Origin: Acidovorax delafieldii 2AN
GTDB taxonomy: Bacteria; Pseudomonadota; Gammaproteobacteria; Burkholderiales; Burkholderiaceae_C
Assembly: GCF_000175235.1 (NCBI RefSeq)
Contig: NZ_ACQT01000011.1
Coordinates: 1-51,785 of the forward strand
Length of the DNA stretch: 51,785 bases
Reading direction: 5' to 3'
In this document: piece after piece, positions 43,254-51,239 of the stretch
Layout of the letters: each line of letters opens with the position of its first letter
Position numbering within the stretch: position 1 is the first letter of the stretch
Translations under genes and position numbers: made by a program
Notes under the pieces: generated by a model
Database searches by the model: none
What the model was told of the DNA's origin: nothing
The model's input: the letters and a program-made list of their open reading frames with translations, nothing else

Positions 43254-45656
43254 ATGTCAAGATTCCAAGTCAAGAAAGTCGCCGTGCTCGGCGCAGGCGT
43301 GATGGGCGCGCAGATTGCTGCCCACCTCGTCAACGTGAAGGTGCCCGTGGTGCTGTTCGACCTGCCTGCGAAGGAAGGCCCGAAAAACGGCATCGTCACC
43401 AAGGCCGTGGAAGGCCTGAAGAAGCTCAAGCCCTCGCCCCTGGGCGTGGCCGACGACGCGGCGCTGATCCAGCAGGCCAACTACGAAGAGCACATGCACC
43501 TGCTCAAGGAATGCGACCTCGTGATCGAGGCCATTGCCGAGCGCATGGACTGGAAGCTGGACCTCTACACCAAGATCGCTCCCCACGTGGCCAAGCACGC
43601 CATCCTGGCGTCCAACACCTCGGGCCTGTCGATCACCAAGCTGTCCGAAGTGCTGCCCGAGAGCATCAAGCCACGCTTCTGCGGCATCCACTTCTTCAAC
43701 CCCCCGCGCTACATGACGCTGGTGGAGCTGATCAACACCCCCACCACCCAGCCTGAAGTGCTGGACCAGCTCGAAGCCTTCGTCACCAGCGGTCTGGGCA
43801 AGGGCGTGGTGCGCGCGCACGACACGCCCAACTTCGTGGCCAACCGCGTGGGCATTGCAGGCATGCTGGCCACCATGAAGGAAGTCGAAAATTTCGGCCT
43901 GACCTATGACGTGGTGGACGACCTCACGGGCAAGAAGCTGGGCCGTGCATCCAGCGGCACCTTCCGCACCGCCGATGTGGTGGGCCTGGACACCATGGCC
44001 CACGTCATCAAGACGCTGCAGGACAACCTGAGCATCGAGACCGACCCTTTCTACGAAAGCTTTGGCACGCCCGCCGTGCTGAAAAAGCTGCTGGAGCTGG
44101 GCAACCTGGGCCAGAAGACCAAGGCAGGTTTCTTCAAGAAGGTCGGCCGCGATGTGATGCGTTTCGAGCTGGAAAGCGAAGAGTACGTGCCCGCCGGCCA
44201 GAAGGCCGACGAGGTGTATGCCCGCATGCTCAAGAAGCCCGCTGCCGAGCGCCTGCGCCTGCTGCGCAACGCCGAAGGCGCGCCCGGCCAGTTCCTCTGG
44301 GCCATCCTGCGCAACAGCTTCCACTACGCGGCCGTGCACCTGGGCACCATCGCCGACAACGCCCGCGACGTGGACCAGGCCATGCGCTGGGGCTTCGGCA
44401 TGAAGCAGGGCCCCTTCGAGCTGTGGCAGGAAGCTGGCTGGTTGGAAGTGGCGAAGATGATCCAGGAAGACATCGACGCTGGCAAAGCCCTGTGCAAGGC
44501 ACCGTTGCCCGAGTGGGTCTTCAAGGGCCCCGTGGCCGAAGCCGGTGGCGTGCACACCGCACAAGGTTCTTGGAGCGCATCGCAGAACAAGTTTGTGCCC
44601 CGCCGCCAGCTGCCCGTGTACGAGCGCCAGATCTTCCCCGAGGCTCTGCTGGGCGAAACCAGCCTGCCCGACTGGCGCACCGCTGGCACCACCATTGCTG
44701 AATCGAAAGCCCTGCGCACCTGGACGCTGGACGGCCAAGTGCTCATCGCCAGCATCAAGAACAAGATGCACGCCATCAGCCCCGAAGTGATGGAAGCGCT
44801 GATGGAAGCGCTGGAACTGGCCGAGTCTGAGTACCAAGGCATGGTGATCTGGTCCGGCGACGCGCCTTTCAGCGTGGGTGCCGACCTAGAAGCCACGATG
44901 CCCGCCTTCATGGTTGGCGGCGCCGACGCGGTGGAAAGCATCGAGCAGGAGCTGCAAAACCTGATGATGCGCATCCGTTACGCGCAGGTGCCTGTCGTCG
45001 CAGCCATCCATGGCATGGCGCTGGGCGGTGGTTGCGAGCTGGCCGTGTATTCGGCCAAGCGTGTGGCGCACATGGAAAGCTACATCGGCCTGGTGGAGGT
45101 GGGCGTGGGCCTGGTGCCCGGCGCCGGCGGCCTGACCTACATCGCCCGCCGTGCGGCCGAGAACATGGCCCAGTCCACCTCCAAGGATGTGCTGCCGTTC
45201 CTGACCGAAGGTTTCACGGCCGCTGCCATGGCCAAGGTGGGCACCAGCGCGATCGAATCGCGCAAGCTGGGCTTCCTGCTGGATTCCGACATCATCGTTC
45301 CGCACAAGGACGAACTGCTGTTCGTGGCCATCAACGAGGCCAAGTCCATGGCCGCCAGCGGCTGGCGCGCTCCCCACAAGCGCCTGTTCCCCGTGGCAGG
45401 CCGCAGCGGTGTGGCCACCATCAAGGCGCAACTGGTGAACATGCGCGACGGCGGCTTCATCAGCGCCTACGACTTCAAGATCGCGTCGATGATCGCCGAG
45501 GTGGTGTGCGGTGGCGATGTGGATGCCGGCGTGATGGTGAGCGAGGAATACCTGCTCACGCTGGAGCGCAAGGTGTTCTGCCACCTGATCTCCCAACCCA
45601 AGACGCACGAGCGCATCCTGGGCATGTTGTCCACCGGCAAGCCGGTGAGAAACTGA
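43254..45656 (+). CDS. 3-hydroxyacyl-CoA dehydrogenase / enoyl-CoA hydratase fusion (FadN-like)
   Basis: The 800-residue bifunctional enzyme has the dehydrogenase first (VAVLGAGVMGAQIAAHLVNV near residue 8, GIHFFNPPRYM, PNFVANRVG) and a crotonase domain in the C-terminal half (MALGGGCELAVYSAKRVAH and GLVEVGVGLVPGAGGL). This order is that of FadN and the opposite of E. coli FadB. It carries out hydration and dehydrogenation of enoyl-CoA in beta-oxidation. The gene lies downstream of the acyl-CoA dehydrogenase and upstream of a thiolase, completing the pathway. Confidence 0.95.
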   Translation: MSRFQVKKVAVLGAGVMGAQIAAHLVNVKVPVVLFDLPAKEGPKNGIVTKAVEGLKKLKPSPLGVADDAALIQQANYEEHMHLLKECDLVIEAIAERMDWKLDLYTKIAPHVAKHAILASNTSGLSITKLSEVLPESIKPRFCGIHFFNPPRYMTLVELINTPTTQPEVLDQLEAFVTSGLGKGVVRAHDTPNFVANRVGIAGMLATMKEVENFGLTYDVVDDLTGKKLGRASSGTFRTADVVGLDTMAHVIKTLQDNLSIETDPFYESFGTPAVLKKLLELGNLGQKTKAGFFKKVGRDVMRFELESEEYVPAGQKADEVYARMLKKPAAERLRLLRNAEGAPGQFLWAILRNSFHYAAVHLGTIADNARDVDQAMRWGFGMKQGPFELWQEAGWLEVAKMIQEDIDAGKALCKAPLPEWVFKGPVAEAGGVHTAQGSWSASQNKFVPRRQLPVYERQIFPEALLGETSLPDWRTAGTTIAESKALRTWTLDGQVLIASIKNKMHAISPEVMEALMEALELAESEYQGMVIWSGDAPFSVGADLEATMPAFMVGGADAVESIEQELQNLMMRIRYAQVPVVAAIHGMALGGGCELAVYSAKRVAHMESYIGLVEVGVGLVPGAGGLTYIARRAAENMAQSTSKDVLPFLTEGFTAAAMAKVGTSAIESRKLGFLLDSDIIVPHKDELLFVAINEAKSMAASGWRAPHKRLFPVAGRSGVATIKAQLVNMRDGGFISAYDFKIASMIAEVVCGGDVDAGVMVSEEYLLTLERKVFCHLISQPKTHERILGMLSTGKPVRN

Positions 45657-45810
45657 TGAAGCACCCTCTGAGTCGCTTCGCGCTTTCCCCCTCTCCTGCG
45701 GGAGGAGGACGCACTCTGTGGCCTGGCAAGGCCGGTTCCACGGGGGCGCTGGCACGGGCCGCGCTCGTTCTGTGCAATGCGGGCGACGTGCAACCTCATG
45801 GGCATCGGAC

Positions 45811-46323
45811 ATGAGCGAAGCACGCGCCCCCAACAAACTCCAGCGCTCGCTGATGCGCCTGGACGAGGCCCCCGCCTTCATGCGTGGTTTTGTGCAGAAC
45901 ATCATCCTGCGCCGGGCTGTGCCCTTCACCGGCACGGCCGGGGTGAAGTTCGTGTCGCTCACGCCTGAGCGGGTCGAAGTGCGTCTTGCCAACGAGCACC
46001 GTGTGCAAAACCACATTGGTGGTGTGCACGCCTCGGCCATGAACCTGCTGGCCGAGACGGCCACCGGCATGGTGGTGGGCATGAACGTGCGTGACGACTG
46101 CACCCCGCTGGCCAAGGAGCTGAGCATGGCGTTCAAGAAGCGCGCCATGGGCGGCCTCAAGGCCGTGGCCACGCTCACGGCCGAGCAGCGCGCCGCCATG
46201 CGGGCCAGCGACAAGGGCGAGGTGCAGGTGTCAGTCACCGTGACCGACGAAGCCGGCGTGGAGCCGGTCGAATGTGTATTTACGTGGGCCTGGGTTCCTT
46301 CCAGCCGCCCCGCCAAGAATTGA
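45811..46323 (+). CDS. DUF4442 hot-dog thioesterase-like protein
   Basis: The 170-residue protein contains NHIGGVHASAMNLLAETATG, a PaaI/DUF4442-type hot-dog helix and active-site region. A beta-sheet follows (KELSMAFKKRAMGGLKAVATL). It probably hydrolyses acyl-CoA or releases CoA during fatty acid degradation. It sits between the FadN-like enzyme and the thiolase. The ATG at 45811 is preferred; upstream codons remain open for 31 residues. Confidence 0.85.
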   Translation: MSEARAPNKLQRSLMRLDEAPAFMRGFVQNIILRRAVPFTGTAGVKFVSLTPERVEVRLANEHRVQNHIGGVHASAMNLLAETATGMVVGMNVRDDCTPLAKELSMAFKKRAMGGLKAVATLTAEQRAAMRASDKGEVQVSVTVTDEAGVEPVECVFTWAWVPSSRPAKN

Positions 46324-46335
46324 AGGAGTTTCACC

Positions 46336-47535
46336 ATGGCTCAAAAACAAGTCCAGGACGCCTACATCGTTGCCGCCACGCGCACGCCCATCGGGCGCTC
46401 GGGCCGCGGCTACTTCCGCAACACCCGCCCGGACGACCTGCTGGTCGCCGCCATCCGCAGCGCGCTGAAGCAGGTGCCCACGCTCGATCCCCGGGCCATT
46501 GAGGACTCGATCATTGGCTGCTCCTTCCCAGAGGGCGAGCAGGGCATGAACATGGCGCGCATCGCCATGGGCCTGGCATTCGATCATCCCGTGGGCGGCG
46601 TCACCGTGAATCGCTTTTGCGCCTCGGGCGTGACCGCCATCCAGATGGCCGCCGACCGCATCCGCGTGGGCGAGGCCGATGTGCTGATCGCCGGCGGTGC
46701 CGAATCCATGAGCCTGGTGCCCATGGGCGGCAACAAGCCCTCGTTCAATCCTGAGGTGTTTGCCCGCGACGAGAACGTTGGCATCGCCTACGGCATGGGC
46801 CTGACGGCCGAGAAGGTGGCCCAGCAGTGGAAGGTGAGCCGCGAGATGCAGGACGCTTTCGCGCTCGAATCCCACTTGCGCGCCCTCAAGGCGCAAAAGG
46901 CGGGTGAGTTCACGGACGAGATCACACCGATCGACGTCATCGAGCGCACGCCCGACCTGGCCACGGGCGAAGTCCGTACCAAGACCCGCACCGTCAACCT
47001 GGATGAAGGTCCACGCCCCGACACGTCGCTCGAAGGCCTGGCCAAGCTCAAGCCCGTGTTCGCCGCGCGCGGCAGCGTCACGGCCGGCAACAGCTCGCAG
47101 ACCAGCGATGGCGCGGGCGCGCTGATCCTGGCCAGCGAGAAGGCCGTGAAGCAGTTCGGCCTGACGCCGCTGGCGCGCTTCGTGAGCTACGCCGCGCGCG
47201 GCGTGCCGCCCGAAATCATGGGCATCGGCCCCATCGAGGCCATCCCGGCCGCGCTGCGCTACGCTGGCCTCAAGCACGAGGACATCGGCTGGTTCGAGCT
47301 CAATGAAGCCTTTGCGGCCCAGTCGCTCGCCGTGGTCAACACCCTGGGCCTGGACCCGGCCAAGGTCAACCCCATGGGCGGCGCCATCGCCCTGGGCCAC
47401 CCGCTGGGTGCCACGGGTGCCATCCGCGCCGCCACCGTGGTGCACGCGCTGCGCCGCCACAAGCTGAAGTACGGCATGGTGACGATGTGCGTAGGAACAG
47501 GCCAAGGCGCCGCCGGCATCTTCGAGGCGGTTTAA
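46336..47535 (+). CDS. Acetyl-CoA acyltransferase (thiolase, FadA-like)
   Basis: Thiolase cleaves 3-ketoacyl-CoA with CoA, the last beta-oxidation step. The 399-residue protein has nucleophile C95 (NRFCASGVTA), NEAFAAQSLAVV, H355 (GGAIALGHPLGATG) and C385 (MCVGTGQGAA), so the active site is complete. It is preceded by GAAGGAG and lies 12 bp after the DUF4442 gene. The N-terminal Lys/Gln-rich start (MAQKQVQDAYIVAATRTPIG) is typical for the FadN-partner thiolase. Confidence 0.96.
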   Translation: MAQKQVQDAYIVAATRTPIGRSGRGYFRNTRPDDLLVAAIRSALKQVPTLDPRAIEDSIIGCSFPEGEQGMNMARIAMGLAFDHPVGGVTVNRFCASGVTAIQMAADRIRVGEADVLIAGGAESMSLVPMGGNKPSFNPEVFARDENVGIAYGMGLTAEKVAQQWKVSREMQDAFALESHLRALKAQKAGEFTDEITPIDVIERTPDLATGEVRTKTRTVNLDEGPRPDTSLEGLAKLKPVFAARGSVTAGNSSQTSDGAGALILASEKAVKQFGLTPLARFVSYAARGVPPEIMGIGPIEAIPAALRYAGLKHEDIGWFELNEAFAAQSLAVVNTLGLDPAKVNPMGGAIALGHPLGATGAIRAATVVHALRRHKLKYGMVTMCVGTGQGAAGIFEAV

Positions 47536-47548
47536 CTGGCTACTACGC

Positions 47549-47639
47549 GGGCGTCATGCGTCGTTGGGCGGTGCTCGCAATCCTCACGTACCGCAAGTAC
47601 GCTCCGGTTGCTGCGCTCCGTCCGCCTAGCCTGACACCC
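47549..47639. repeat. Long imperfect hairpin repeat downstream of the thiolase gene
   Basis: The left arm (from GGGCGTCA at 47549 through CACGTAC at 47591) pairs imperfectly with the right arm (from GTACGCTCC at 47597 through TGACACCC at 47639). The arms are about 43 bp and enclose a CGCAA loop. It lies in the 228-bp gap between thiolase and hydrolase. It could act as a transcript end or be an intergenic repeat shared across related genomes. Confidence 0.55.
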
Positions 47640-47763
47640 GCTCGCTACGCCCTTGAGGGCGGGGTGTAGCCCCATTCCTAAGGGCGGAGGGGCCGCATGG
47701 CTGCTCCTCCATGGTTTCTGGCATCAAGTCGGCAAAGACCGGCGTGACACAAGGAGACACAGC

Positions 47764-48642
47764 ATGAACAAGCAGACCTTGCGGGTCGATGAGGGCGCCA
47801 GCGTGGCGCTGTGCGTGTTCGAGCCCACAGGCGCGCCGCGCGCCAGCGTGGTCGTCGGCGGGGCCATGGGGGTGCGGCAGGACTACTACGCGGCGTTCGC
47901 ACAGTGGCTCGCGCAGCAGGGCTTTCGCGTCACCACGTTCGATTACCGGGGCCATGGCGATTCGCTTGTGGGCCCCATGCGCGAGGTGCGCGCCAACCTG
48001 TTTGACTGGGCGCGCGACTACGAGGCCGTGATCTCGGCTGCGCGCGCGGCGCTGCCCGGGCAGCCGCTGTACCTGCTGGGCCACAGCTTGGGCGCGCAGT
48101 TGCCTGGGCTGTTGCGCAACCCCGGCCAGGTGGACGGCCTGCTCAGCGTGGCCGCCGGCAGCGGCTACTGGCGCGACAACGCGCCGCGCCTCAGGCGCAT
48201 GGTGCCGTACTTCTGGTGGGTGCTGGTGCCGCTGGCCACGCGCCTGTGCGGCTACTTCCCCGGCCGCAAGCTGCGCAAGGTGGGCGACCTGCCGGCCGGG
48301 GTGATCCTGCAGTGGCGCCGCTGGTGCCTGAGCCCCACCTACAGCGTGGGCGCCGAGGGCCCCGAGGTGGCGCAAAGCTATGACGCGGTGCGCTTTCCGG
48401 TGCTGGCGCTGTCGATGAGCGACGACGAACTCATGACGCTGCGCGGCACGCACAATCTCGTCAACCTCTACAGCAACGCGCCCACGCGCGTCGAGCGCAT
48501 CGTGCCGCAGGACGTGAAGGCGCTGCGCATCGGGCATTTCGGGTTCTTTCGCGAGCAGTTCCGCCAGAGCCTGTGGCCGCGCGCCGTGGGGGCGCTTCAG
48601 GGCTTGGGCGGGGCGGGGGCAGTCGCGGGAACGACCCCCTGA
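47764..48642 (+). CDS. Alpha/beta hydrolase
   Basis: The 292-residue protein has the nucleophile elbow GHSLGAQ (Ser108), the oxyanion strand SVVVGGAMGVRQDYY, DYRGHGDS, and a late Asp (LSMSDDELM) and His (RIGHFGFF) for a full triad. It resembles serine aminopeptidase S33/YheT-like hydrolases. Substrate unknown; lipid or ester hydrolysis fits the neighbourhood. A good ribosome binding site (AAGGAG) lies upstream. Confidence 0.88.
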   Translation: MNKQTLRVDEGASVALCVFEPTGAPRASVVVGGAMGVRQDYYAAFAQWLAQQGFRVTTFDYRGHGDSLVGPMREVRANLFDWARDYEAVISAARAALPGQPLYLLGHSLGAQLPGLLRNPGQVDGLLSVAAGSGYWRDNAPRLRRMVPYFWWVLVPLATRLCGYFPGRKLRKVGDLPAGVILQWRRWCLSPTYSVGAEGPEVAQSYDAVRFPVLALSMSDDELMTLRGTHNLVNLYSNAPTRVERIVPQDVKALRIGHFGFFREQFRQSLWPRAVGALQGLGGAGAVAGTTP

Positions 48643-48669
48643 GCGCCATTTTCGCGGCACACTCACGGC

Positions 48670-49497
48670 ATGACTTCCACCCCACATCCTCTGGACGAGG
48701 CGCTGCGTCTGTCGTCCACGACCCCCGGCCAGTACGAAGGCCACACCCACCCCGGCTACTGGAACATGGTGGGGCCCTTTGGCGGCGTGACGGCGGCCAC
48801 GCTGCTGCGGGCCATCCTGCTGCACCCGGACCGCCTGGGCGACCCGCTGTCGCTCACGGTGAACTATGCGGGCGCGCTGGCCGAAGGCGCGTTCACGGTG
48901 CAGGCCGTGCCCGTGCGCACCAACCGGTCCACCCAGCACTGGACGCTGTCGATCCTGCAGCCCGACGCCGAAGGCGCGCCCGTGGTTACCACCACCGCCA
49001 CGGCCGTCACCGCCGTGCGCCGCGAGACCTGGAGCGTGGGCGACACGCCCATGCCCCCCGTGCCGGGGCCGCTCGAACAGCCAGCCATTGCGCCCGGCTT
49101 TGGTTCGGAGTGGCTGGGGCGCTACGAAATGCGCCCGGTGACCGGATCTGTGCCGAGCGCCTGGGACGGCTCGGGCGACCACAGCCTCACGCAGCTGTGG
49201 ATGCGCGACGCACCCCCACGTCCGCTCGATTTCTGTGCCCTGGCGGCGCTGGCCGATCTGTTCTTTCCCCGCATCTGGCTGCGCCGTGCGCGCCGCGTGC
49301 CCGCGGGCACGGTATCCCTCACGGTGTACTTCCACGCCAGCCAGGCCCAGTTGCAGGCGACGGGCACGGGCTACCTGCTGGGCCAGGCCCGGGGACAGGA
49401 GTTCCGCAACGGCTTCTTCGACCAGGCCGTGCAGTTGTGGAACGAGGCCGGCGCCATGCTCGCCACCAGCCACCAGATCGTTTACTACAAGGAGTGA
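48670..49497 (+). CDS. Acyl-CoA thioesterase family protein (double hot-dog, TesB-like)
   Basis: The 275-residue protein has two hot-dog halves. The first includes GPFGGVTAATLLRAILLHPD and LTVNYAGAL; the second includes PLDFCALAALADLFFPRIW and ATSHQIVYYKE. This matches the thioesterase-like TesB/Acot8 superfamily. It probably cleaves acyl-CoA. The gene starts 27 bp after the hydrolase. Confidence 0.85.
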   Translation: MTSTPHPLDEALRLSSTTPGQYEGHTHPGYWNMVGPFGGVTAATLLRAILLHPDRLGDPLSLTVNYAGALAEGAFTVQAVPVRTNRSTQHWTLSILQPDAEGAPVVTTTATAVTAVRRETWSVGDTPMPPVPGPLEQPAIAPGFGSEWLGRYEMRPVTGSVPSAWDGSGDHSLTQLWMRDAPPRPLDFCALAALADLFFPRIWLRRARRVPAGTVSLTVYFHASQAQLQATGTGYLLGQARGQEFRNGFFDQAVQLWNEAGAMLATSHQIVYYKE

Positions 49498-49577
49498 CGG
49501 CGCACGCCCCGCACGCGTGCGGCGCCCTTTCTTGTTTGCTTGCCCACTGCTCCGCAGTTCATCCGGAAACCCTCACC

Positions 49578-50345
49578 ATGACCCAAGACATCCTCGTCCA
49601 CACCGAAGCCGGCGTGGCCACCATCACGTTCAACCGCGTGGACAAGAAAAACTCCATCACCCGCGACATGTACGCCGCCATGGCCGACGCGCTGCAGGCC
49701 GCCAAGGACGACGCCAACGTGCGCGTGGTGGTGTTCCAGGGCGACGTGGCCATCTTCAGCGCGGGCAACGACATTGGCGATTTTCTGCAGCAGCCCCCCG
49801 CGGCCCAGGATTCGCCGGTGTTCCGTTTTCTGCGCGGCCTTGCGGCCTTCCCCAAGCCGGTGATTGCCGCCGTGTGCGGCCCCGCCGTGGGCATTGGCAC
49901 CACCATGCTTTTGCATTGTGATCTGGTCTACGCGGGTGACAACGCGGCGTTCTCCATGCCTTTCGTGAACCTGGGTCTGTGCCCCGAGGCCGCGTCAAGC
50001 CTGCTGGTGCCGCAGATGCTGGGCTACCACCGCGCCGCCGAAGCCCTGCTGCTGGGCGAGCCCTTCATGGCCGAGGCCGCGCTGGAAGTGGGCCTGGCCA
50101 ACCGCGTGGTGCCGCCCACCGAGTGCAATGCCTATGCCCAGGCCCAGGCCAAAAAGCTGGCAGCCAAGCCGCTGTCGTCGCTGATCGAAACCAAGCGCCT
50201 GATGAAGGGTGGGCAGATGGCGCGGGTGCTGGAGGTGATGGCCGAGGAAGGCGAGAGCTTTGGACGCATGCTGCGCGAGCCCGCCGCGCGAGAAGCATTC
50301 TCGGCGTTCATGGAAAAACGCAAGCCCGATTTCAGCCAGAGCTGA
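49578..50345 (+). CDS. Enoyl-CoA hydratase/isomerase (ECI-like crotonase)
   Basis: The 255-residue crotonase has the oxyanion-hole segment FSAGNDIGDF and CGPAVGIGTTMLLHCDLVYA. The segment NLGLCPEAASSLLV resembles the PE motif in delta3,delta2-enoyl-CoA isomerases more than the GAGGT motif of hydratases, so isomerase activity on unsaturated fatty acids is likely. It ends KRKPDFSQS. The last codons and stop overlap a hairpin and are repeated 86 bp downstream. Confidence 0.9.
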   Translation: MTQDILVHTEAGVATITFNRVDKKNSITRDMYAAMADALQAAKDDANVRVVVFQGDVAIFSAGNDIGDFLQQPPAAQDSPVFRFLRGLAAFPKPVIAAVCGPAVGIGTTMLLHCDLVYAGDNAAFSMPFVNLGLCPEAASSLLVPQMLGYHRAAEALLLGEPFMAEAALEVGLANRVVPPTECNAYAQAQAKKLAAKPLSSLIETKRLMKGGQMARVLEVMAEEGESFGRMLREPAAREAFSAFMEKRKPDFSQS

Positions 50346-50425
50346 AATTGGGCACGCCGCGCAGCGGTGCGGGCGGCGCAGCGGCCCGGAGTATTCGCCA
50401 AAAACGCAAGCCCGATTTCAGCCAG
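50314..50425 (+). repeat. 26-bp direct repeat of the hydratase 3' end plus hairpin
   Basis: The 26 bases at 50314-50339 recur exactly at 50400-50425, with weaker similarity continuing for about 20 bases after each. The first copy encodes KRKPDFSQ at the C-terminus of the crotonase. It also forms a 13-bp stem (50324-50336 with 50341-50353, one G-T pair, loop CAGA) overlapping the stop codon. The second copy could encode the same peptide but belongs to no gene. This looks like a partial tail duplication. Confidence 0.8.
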
Positions 50426-50498
50426 TGCCGAAACCTGGCACCCCGCCAGTGTGTGGATTGCGCCGCAGACCCGAAGGAGGGGCGTTTTCGCAAAAAAT

Positions 50499-50549
50499 GC
50501 CCACAAGCGCTTGTAATACAAGTGCTGAGTGCTATGAAAATTGATGAGC
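50499..50549 (+). repeat. Short interspersed hairpin element, copy D (intergenic)
   Basis: The element contains AGCGCTTGT-AAT-ACAAGTGCT (50506-50526; one G-T wobble) followed by GAGTGCTATGAAAATTGATG. Its reverse complement aligns with the other copies through the A/T-rich part and the ATAGC and GCGCTTG segments. It lies between the crotonase and the PaaI-type gene. Confidence 0.6.
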
Positions 50550-50592
50550 ATGCTTGCGGCCTTGTGCCACGTCCGTTACTGCCAGGAACCCC

Positions 50593-51078
50593 ATGAGCAA
50601 AACCACCAGCCCGCCTGTGACAGCCTTTGAACCGGAATTCATCGCCAGGCTGAGCGCTATCTTTGAAGAGAAAATCGTGTTCAACCAGGCGCTGGGCCTG
50701 AAGGTGGTCGAGCTGCGGCCCGACGGCGTCGTCGGCCGCATCGAGATGAAGCCCGATCTGGTGGGCCACTACGCCTACAACCGCATCCATGGCGGCGTGA
50801 TCAGCGCGGGCCTCGATTCGATGGGCGGCCTGGCCGTCATGGCCGCGATCGGCGCCCGGCACATGGACGAACCGCCCGAGCAGCGCCTGCAGCGCTTCGC
50901 CAAGCTGGGCACCATCGACCTGCGCGTCGATTACCTGCGCCCGGGCATTGGCAGCCATTTCGAGCTGCGTGCCAGCGTGCTGCGCCTGGGCTCGCGCGTG
51001 GCGAGCACGCGCATGGAGTTTCTGGGCCCTGACGGTCAGCTCATGTCCACGGGGGCGGCGGCCTATATCGTTTCGTAG
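50593..51078 (+). CDS. PaaI/YigI-type hot-dog thioesterase
   Basis: The 161-residue protein has GLKVVELRPDGVVGRIEMKP and YNRIHGGVISAGLDSMGGLAVM (helix of the hot-dog fold with catalytic Asp). LGTIDLRVDYLRPGIGSHFE and STGAAAYIV complete the sheet. It resembles YigI, a medium/long-chain acyl-CoA thioesterase. It lies 247 bp after the crotonase, so it may have its own promoter. Confidence 0.9.
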   Translation: MSKTTSPPVTAFEPEFIARLSAIFEEKIVFNQALGLKVVELRPDGVVGRIEMKPDLVGHYAYNRIHGGVISAGLDSMGGLAVMAAIGARHMDEPPEQRLQRFAKLGTIDLRVDYLRPGIGSHFELRASVLRLGSRVASTRMEFLGPDGQLMSTGAAAYIVS

Positions 51079-51239
51079 CGGCAGCAGGGCAGGGCGCACG
51101 GCGCCACGCGCACGTGTGTGCCGCTGCAAGCCTTGCAAGGGCATGCAACCAACGAGCGGTTTGGTTACCGTTCTTGCGTAACGAAGGCATCCGTGGCGCG
51201 CAGGCAAACCTACGATCCATCTCTTTTCAAGGAGATCCG

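Noticed and set aside
43257-44837. 526-codon frame antisense to the FadN-like gene
   Set aside because: Typical antisense artefact of GC-rich coding sequence; His/Gln/Leu-rich with no motif.
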